NCBI GenBank assembly: GCA_002633005.1
Contig: NMRA01000039.1
Span: forward strand, 1,159,471-1,223,470
Direction of reading: 5' to 3'
Length of the DNA: 64,000 nucleotides
From: Phoronis australis
Lineage: Eukaryota > Phoronida > Phoronidae
Within the stretch, counting starts at the first letter, position 1. Each line of letters begins with the position of its first letter. The notes beneath the pieces were generated by a model. It was not told the origin of the DNA. It saw only the letters and a list, made by a program, of their open reading frames with translations, and made no database searches. The position numbers and the translations under genes are program-made. Shown in pieces: positions 58,053 to 64,000 of the stretch.

Positions 58053-58066
58053 GCGCCATCTAGTGG
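58053..58066 (-). promoter_or_regulatory. CTCF-like motif, full match
   Basis: On the minus strand CCACTAGATGGCGC fits the CTCF core CCASYAGRKGGCRS at every position. Confidence 0.5.
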
Positions 58067-58567
58067 CCATTTCTATGAATAAATAAACAACCATAGAAGC
58101 ACACCGTTTGCAGTGCATTCGTGAGCGCATTTCAACGCTCCGCGCTGCTCTGTTTTGGTGTACGGTGATACGAAATTGGTGATTTTAAGCTCTTTAAGGA
58201 GCACCTTTTTGACAACAAATGATTGAAGCTTTTGAATTGTTCCTTAAAAACTGGGACTTCAATCAAACATTTTATTAAAGAACCAAATACACAAAGTCGC
58301 CCAAATTAACATATGTGCACCTACACAGTTGCCACTTGCTTCTCAGCGACGCATAACCTCATGCGCAACACGAATAAAAATTTCCTCCATTTTCAGTCGG
58401 GCCCACATGCGTACACGAACATATACGGCGAAGAACCGTGTAGATTGTGTGGCATACGAGGCTTGTTATTGGCTAGGTCTTTCCGCACGTTCCTACAGCG
58501 TTCCACCGTCCTTCTATTAGATAATTCGTTATTAAGCACGGCGTGCTTATGACGAAAACTTACGCGT

Positions 58568-58804
58568 GGCATACGCGCACCCAGCAGTAAAAAATGGGGG
58601 GGCTTGAATTTTTGGGAATGTGGACCTTTTACTAAGATTCACGGGGTACTTTCACAGCTATAAATTGTGCATTCGCTGAATTTTGGTAGTTCCTGCCTTT
58701 TTAGTGGACCTTTGTCTCATTTTCTACTTTTTTCGGAGTTTTTGTTTCTTTGAAGCCGACTTTTTGACCACTTTGCCCCCCCCCCACATGGGTGCGCGCA
58801 TACC
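58568..58804. mobile_element. MITE family B, copy 1
   Basis: A 237-bp element with inverted ends GGCATACGCGCACCCA and TGGGTGCGCGCATACC. The interior includes GAATGTGGACCTTTTACTAA, ATAAATTGTGCATTCGC and CTTTTTAGTGGACCTTTG. No coding capacity. Confidence 0.8.
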
Positions 58805-59107
58805 ATGGTGTGATTATATCAGAATGCGAACTGAGATCGGCTTACTCGTTTAAAACTGCTGTAAATTCACATTCTATTAAAAATGATTTCGACCGCTTTC
58901 CGTAATGAAATCGGTCTGGAATTGTTCCGTAGTCAAATACAGATGATTTCAGGAATTTGAAAAAACGACAGTTGCCTGAGATCAGACGTGTACTATCTGG
59001 CTTGTTATAACGTGTCATTGTAGACGGTGAGCATGGTCTCAAGGAATAATGGACTGTCGTATCTTAACAAACACAGAAATCACTTCTCTATGAGTATGGA
59101 ACAACTT

Positions 59108-59349
59108 GCATGCGGGCACCCAGGATGGATGAGGGCTCGGGGGCTCAAAGGAGCCCCCCCACCCATTTGGCGAAGTGGGCAAAGCGGTCCGCCTCAGACA
59201 AACAAAATGTCCGAAAAGTAGAAAACGAGGCAAAAGTCCACTAAAAAGGCAAATGCACAATTCATAGCTCTAATGTACTTTGTTTTTTAGTAAAAGGTCC
59301 ACATTCTCAAACATTCGAGCCATCCATTTTTAGGCTGAGTGCGCGCATG
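59108..59349. mobile_element. MITE family B, copy 2 (opposite orientation)
   Basis: The reverse complement of the same element: ends GCATGCGGGCACCCA and TGAGTGCGCGCATGA. The interior on the minus strand reads GAATGTGGACCTTTTACTAA and TTTTTAGTGGACTTTTGCC. With copy 1 it forms a long inverted repeat around 58805-59107. Confidence 0.8.
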
Positions 59350-60507
59350 AGTCGAGACCAATTTTACAACGGTACGTCATGATTACATCGAAAGATGCCT
59401 GGCTTCTTTGATAAAACGCGAGTTTAAAGCGGATTTAAGTATGCCCTTTATATTAATTACATAGTTTATACCTAACAGGTGTTTTAGTGTGTGTGATCGT
59501 GAACCATCTGCTGCTGTTATCACTCAAACTATAACTGGAAGCTCTTGTTGTTATAATAAGCATAAGAATTGATATAGTGTATCGATTAGAACTCCAATTT
59601 CCATGGCGCTCAAAGCAATGGCTCCTCTAATTGGAGTACTGTTCGAGAATTATTCCGTGCATTTTTATCAGTGATCTTGAATATCCAGGTATGTAACCGT
59701 AAAGTTTCTGAAGTGCGCTTCATTTACTTTCTAACGTTTCTTGCTTCCGATGAAAACCATTTTACCTGTAGTTTATAGACAATATGATTATCTCATGTGG
59801 TCTCACTCGGGCCCCATCAAGAATGCGTTCCAATGAGAAAAGACAAATAATCGGGGCTTCCGTATTACCTCTTGTACATTTGAGCTTGGACAATCTAACT
59901 CACGCTGGTCAGTTCCCCCCACGCCTAAAGAGAGGTTACTAGCGCAACATGACATCTGTTTCGAAATCTTTCATACCTGTTGGAATGAACTCTTTCGCGA
60001 TATCCATCTTAGCGCGTTTCGAGTAACATTGATTTCCCCGCTGTTATTTTCTCTGATTTTTGTTTTTCTGCTTGTTGAATGTTCATGGTGAGATATTAAA
60101 AACGCTGGCACAGTTTTCTAAAATTATTATTTCGTTTTATACAACTATAGTTTCGCATGAATCCGATCAGCCATTTTGATATGATGTTCAGAAATTTGAA
60201 CATTTTTCTAGGGCCCTACAAAACCGGTGCTCATGTACTCGTTGATTTGTTTTCACAAATATCATTCATTACTTCAAGTAAAATCATTTTGTGTACAATA
60301 ATCAGTTTGCAAGGCTCTGTTTATTTCTGCCCCTGTTTTATGATGTCACAAGAGGTAAGCGCCGCCGTTTTAGTTAAAATTTTATGGTTTTGATCACAGT
60401 TCAAAGTTGTCGGTGAAACCATAGACCAGCAGGACACCAAAGGAATGTACAATTTCGTATTATAGTTTTACTGTTTACAATGTTTATAAACAATAGAAAC
60501 ATAAGCA

Positions 60508-60953
60508 TATTTTGTCTAACATCTGAACGCGATAACAAGGGATGATGAAGTTCATTTTGATCATTTACTGAATGGAAGGGTTTCAACAATTCTAAACTTT
60601 ACTCCCATCACGATAAATTTCCGCCATTGTCGCAAAAAACGCGCTCAAGTTGGAATTATTTTCTATCGTGATAAACTTGAATGAAATGTTTCGGTTGCTC
60701 GTACCTTACGAATGTTCAAAAAACAAGTGGGATGCGTTGCGTAGACCAAAGACAATTGCGAGAAAATCTCGGCTTGTAAGTTGTAGTGCATAGCCGGATA
60801 CCTCGCGAAGACATTGGTGATCTAGCGTTTTCGCGATTTTCTTGGATATACGGAAAACAGGCCTGCCTGGTCTCTGGCCCTGCCGGAGCACACATGTCCG
60901 TTCTGTGATCTGCCACACTTATGAGGCAGCCAATAAAAAATAGATGTTCACTA
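60508..60953. repeat. 446-bp direct duplication, first copy
   Basis: Nearly identical to 60955-61400 at constant offset 447, with a single N between. There are a few single-base differences (for example TCTATCGTG against TCTAACGTG, TTGGTGATC against TTGGTTATC). Probably an unmerged overlap or two alleles. Confidence 0.92.
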
Positions 60954-60954
60954 N

Positions 60955-61400
60955 TATTTTGTCTAACATCCGAACGCGATAACAAGGGATGATGAAGTTC
61001 ATTTTGATCATTTACTGAATGGAAGGGTTTCAACAATTCTAAACTTTACTCCCATCACGATAAATTTCCGCCATTGTCGCAAAAAACGCGCTCAAGTTGG
61101 AATTATTTTCTAACGTGATAAACTTGAATGAAATGTCTCGGTTGCTCGTACCTTACGAATGTTCAAAAAACAAGTGGGATGCGTTGCGTAGACCAAAGAC
61201 AATTGCGAGAAAATCTCGGCTTGTAAGTTGTAGTGCATAGCCGGATACCTCGCGAAGACATTGGTTATCTAGCGTTTTCGCGATTTTCTTGGATATACGG
61301 AAAACAGGCCTGCCTGGTCTCTGGCCCTGCCGGAGCACACATGTCCGTTCTGTGATCTGCCACACTTATGAGGCAGCCAATAAAAAATAGATGTTCACTA
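60955..61400. repeat. 446-bp direct duplication, second copy
   Basis: The second copy, directly after the N at 60954. Both copies contain the same 70-codon minus-strand frame (MWQITERTCVLRQGQRPG...), which I do not recognise and do not call as a gene. Confidence 0.92.
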
Positions 61401-64000
61401 ATTTATCAACAAATGACATTTTTAGCTGTTTTGGACTTTTTTAAATTGTAGACAATGGAAACAGCCGCTCGTTTTTCTTAATAAATGTCAGTTGGAAGCC
61501 CGTCCAAATATAATAACAGAATCCCTATATACGTATGTTTTAACAAGTCAAAATAAAAAGTAGTGCAGGAAGTCTGGTACACATTGCATCAGAACGTGCG
61601 CAGTCCGTTCAGTCGGGTCCATTACACAAAACACATGAAACTGTGTTAATAAATTTATTTATATAAACAAATACACATTATACACAAATTTAGTCCAAGA
61701 TAAGGACCTAAACACCTAGCAGTGGGTCCAAGGCTAGGAAGTATTATTTTGTCAACATTACTCACCAGTTGCAAGGAAGTTTATGAAATGTTTCGTAAGT
61801 AGAGCGGTCAGAGTTTTGAACAACCGAATCCTGTTATCGATTAGGTGCACAGTTGTTCCCTTGTCTGTGTGGTACTTAGGTAACCCCGGCCACTGTGGGA
61901 TAACGAAGAAGTTTCCCCCAAAACCCTCGCAAAAGTTACGCTTTCAAAAATCGTTTGGTGAAATGGATAAATGATTATGTTAAAGAGACACTATAGCACC
62001 ATAGATTTCACGACCGACAAACGCAGTTTTGATCTTATCGTTGGATGAGACAGACTTGTCGAAGTTAATAGTTGTGACCAGAGCTTTAAAACAAAAAGAT
62101 CTGTTGTATTTTTGTGATTTTAGTAGAAATCGGAAATTCTCGCTGTTGTCTGGCAGACATTCGCTGAAATTAGGGCCTGTCAGTGACTTCACCAGTTATA
62201 AATACCCATGAGGTGCCCTGTGCCATTTATCGAATGAGATTTAACATCTTCAGCAGAGCGTTTGATTGCAATCACTGTAGCAGGTTCTAATTCGCGCTGA
62301 GGCTAATTTCAGAAACCCATTTTCTCCCCGATTATTTGATATTCCTGCTGAAGGAAACGTCGCCAGCATAGTAGTTCTTCAAAAGACGACAATGTTATAC
62401 GAGATTGTTAATTTCATTCTTCCGCCACTCGCCTCTGTTCAAAATTGGGCCGCATATCCCCCTACATCAGTTTCTTTGTAGAACTTGGGCCATATCCTGT
62501 TGCGTACAGGGCCCCAGTGAGTAAATCAGATGCTGTCTAGTGCCTAAATGTAGTCTCAAGCTTGCATTGATAAACCAGCGCTATGCAAAGTCCGATAAAT
62601 AAAAACTTCTAACAACAAATTGTCACCCGCCCGTATGTCTCTATTTGCTGATCATCTATTTGTTTCCAACGAACGAACGCGTGTGCGTGTCAAGCGGTGA
62701 TCGTTAATATTTACTCTTATCCAACCGGAAAAAGCTTCCTAATGATTTTATGATCTGTTTGGGCTATATATATCGAATCTAACTCTCACCATGTGAAGGT
62801 CCTCTGCAACGATGATGATAGTGAAAATTGGTACCTGTAAACGTAACCGAAAGTAAGTCGGCGGAACATCAGGTACTCCACAATATCCTTAGCTGCTGTG
62901 AGTAATATGACCATCATCGACTTCCGTAATGATTAGTAAGTTTACCTCAATATGGCGTAATAGTCTCAGTTGTCCTAGTCCTTAAGATCGGAGGTTTCAT
63001 TTGTAAATTACATTCGCCCAATACCCACTTTGTAGCCTTTTCAATAGTGCATTTCCATGTTTTACCTATGGTCGCCATTAAAATGTGCAAGCTTTTAGGC
63101 ATATGTTTTTGTATATTAAGTTGCGATTAAATTCGAATTAACCTGTAACCGCCTATGCGAAACATTCGTGTAAAGTGAAGAAGCAAAATTTGACAGCATG
63201 AGAGTGAAGATTGAGTTATCCGCTTAAAAATGTTAGCATGTTATCAGAAAGTGCGATTGCGTGTTGTTTTATGCCTGGTTTCTCTGGATACGAAGCTTCG
63301 CGAAAAAAGTGGAAAAATATTCCACAGACTTCCAGATGAATCAGGAGTGCTTCGAAAGTGGTTAGAAAAATAGTGTAAAATGTATTGTAAACAACTGTGT
63401 ATTTCATCGTTTCTCAGAGCAATGGGGGCAGTGAACATGAACATTTGACGTCACGACTAAAGATATCAATGATCGGATACCTGGCAAGGGGAAATAGGTA
63501 GCAGGCGTAGTGGTGGGTATTGACAACAACAATTTCCCTGACAATCATTTGAAAAAAAAAACGTTTTCAGGTACATTCGAAGCTTTGTTTCACGACTCGA
63601 TTTTGGGATGGTTGCAAAATCAGTTCAAAACATTCAATCAATACACCCCATTCAGTGTATAAAAGGGTGTGTCCCAAAAATAGTCACATTTCCTAAACAG
63701 TGCTCAGTTCACCTTTAATATATATACTATTTGTATCGGCTGCTCCCCTGCATAACTGTCTATTAAAATTTGACTTTCATTTGACCTTCCATTCGGCGCT
63801 ACATTGGGCTTTAAGATTAATCGAAACTATGAAGAATCAGGCCCGTAGCCAACTGATATTTTGCAAACGTCGACACTGTCACAGCTTAATTAGGGGGCTC
63901 TCAGCTCTACGTTCCTGAGGTAAGACGGAATTTGTAATATACTAGAAATCGGGATGCCGTGACAATTGCTCGCAAAGAACGCAGCTCAAATTTGGGTGTA

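Larger units (their letters stand above)
55496..64000. other. Intergenic region with inverted-repeat elements
   Basis: No intact gene was recognised. It contains a second hAT-like MITE (55538), a hairpin-type MITE (55906), a broken THAP fragment (57130-57378), two inverted copies of a GC-ended MITE (58568 and 59108), and a 446-bp duplication around the N at 60954. From about 61.4 kb to the end I see only unique A/T-rich DNA with short open frames and no recognisable product, including a TATA-like CTATATATA near 62766. Confidence 0.6.

Noticed and set aside
62760-62800. Promoter at a TATA-like CTATATATA
   Set aside because: No coding exon or recognisable transcript follows within the window; A/T-rich matches of this kind are common here.

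Overview
This window reads as the genome of an invertebrate animal. It holds one spliced protein-coding gene with GT-AG introns, large AT-rich introns, an abundance of short inverted-repeat transposons, a tRNA-derived SINE, minisatellites, and no bacterial-style gene packing. The protein keeps protostome-like residues (for example an SNYSQPSSDLSLDEE stretch), so a lophotrochozoan such as a mollusc, annelid or brachiopod is my best guess. The species cannot be fixed from the sequence alone. Four single N characters (12119, 24724, 55634, 60954) mark contig joins, and two of them sit between near-identical direct copies that look like assembly duplications.

The gene is the auxiliary beta subunit of high-voltage-activated calcium channels (CACNB / CaV-beta), on the plus strand. 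Ten constitutive-looking coding exons and one probable cassette exon run from 30785 to 50046, all in consistent phase. Two candidate first coding exons lie far upstream: a 79-codon one at 9806-10042 and a 28-codon one at 17121-17204. Both end in phase 0 and would join the exon at 30785. The modelled long form is 724 residues: variable N-terminus, SH3 domain, serine/proline-rich HOOK, guanylate-kinase-like domain that binds the channel alpha-1 subunit, and a long mixed-charge Arg/Asp/Tyr tail ending in a possible class II PDZ ligand. The 3'UTR probably runs to about 55.5 kb.

Region by region: 1-9.7 kb is upstream non-coding DNA. 9.8-30.8 kb holds the alternative 5' exons and a very long intron crowded with repeats. 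30.8-38.4 kb encodes the SH3 and HOOK regions. 38.4-45.3 kb is an intron containing the cassette exon and a decayed piggyBac-like transposon. 45.3-50.0 kb encodes the GK domain and tail. 50.0-55.5 kb is the probable 3'UTR. 55.5-64 kb is intergenic, with several inverted-repeat elements and a broken THAP zinc-finger fragment.

The most notable points are the two alternative N-termini (one with a triplicated splice-donor segment), a symmetrical HOOK cassette exon followed by UG-rich intron, a Tc1/mariner-like MITE family with at least 14 copies confined to the gene side of the window, and a recurring CTCF-like motif scattered across it. I found no previously undescribed multi-gene system.
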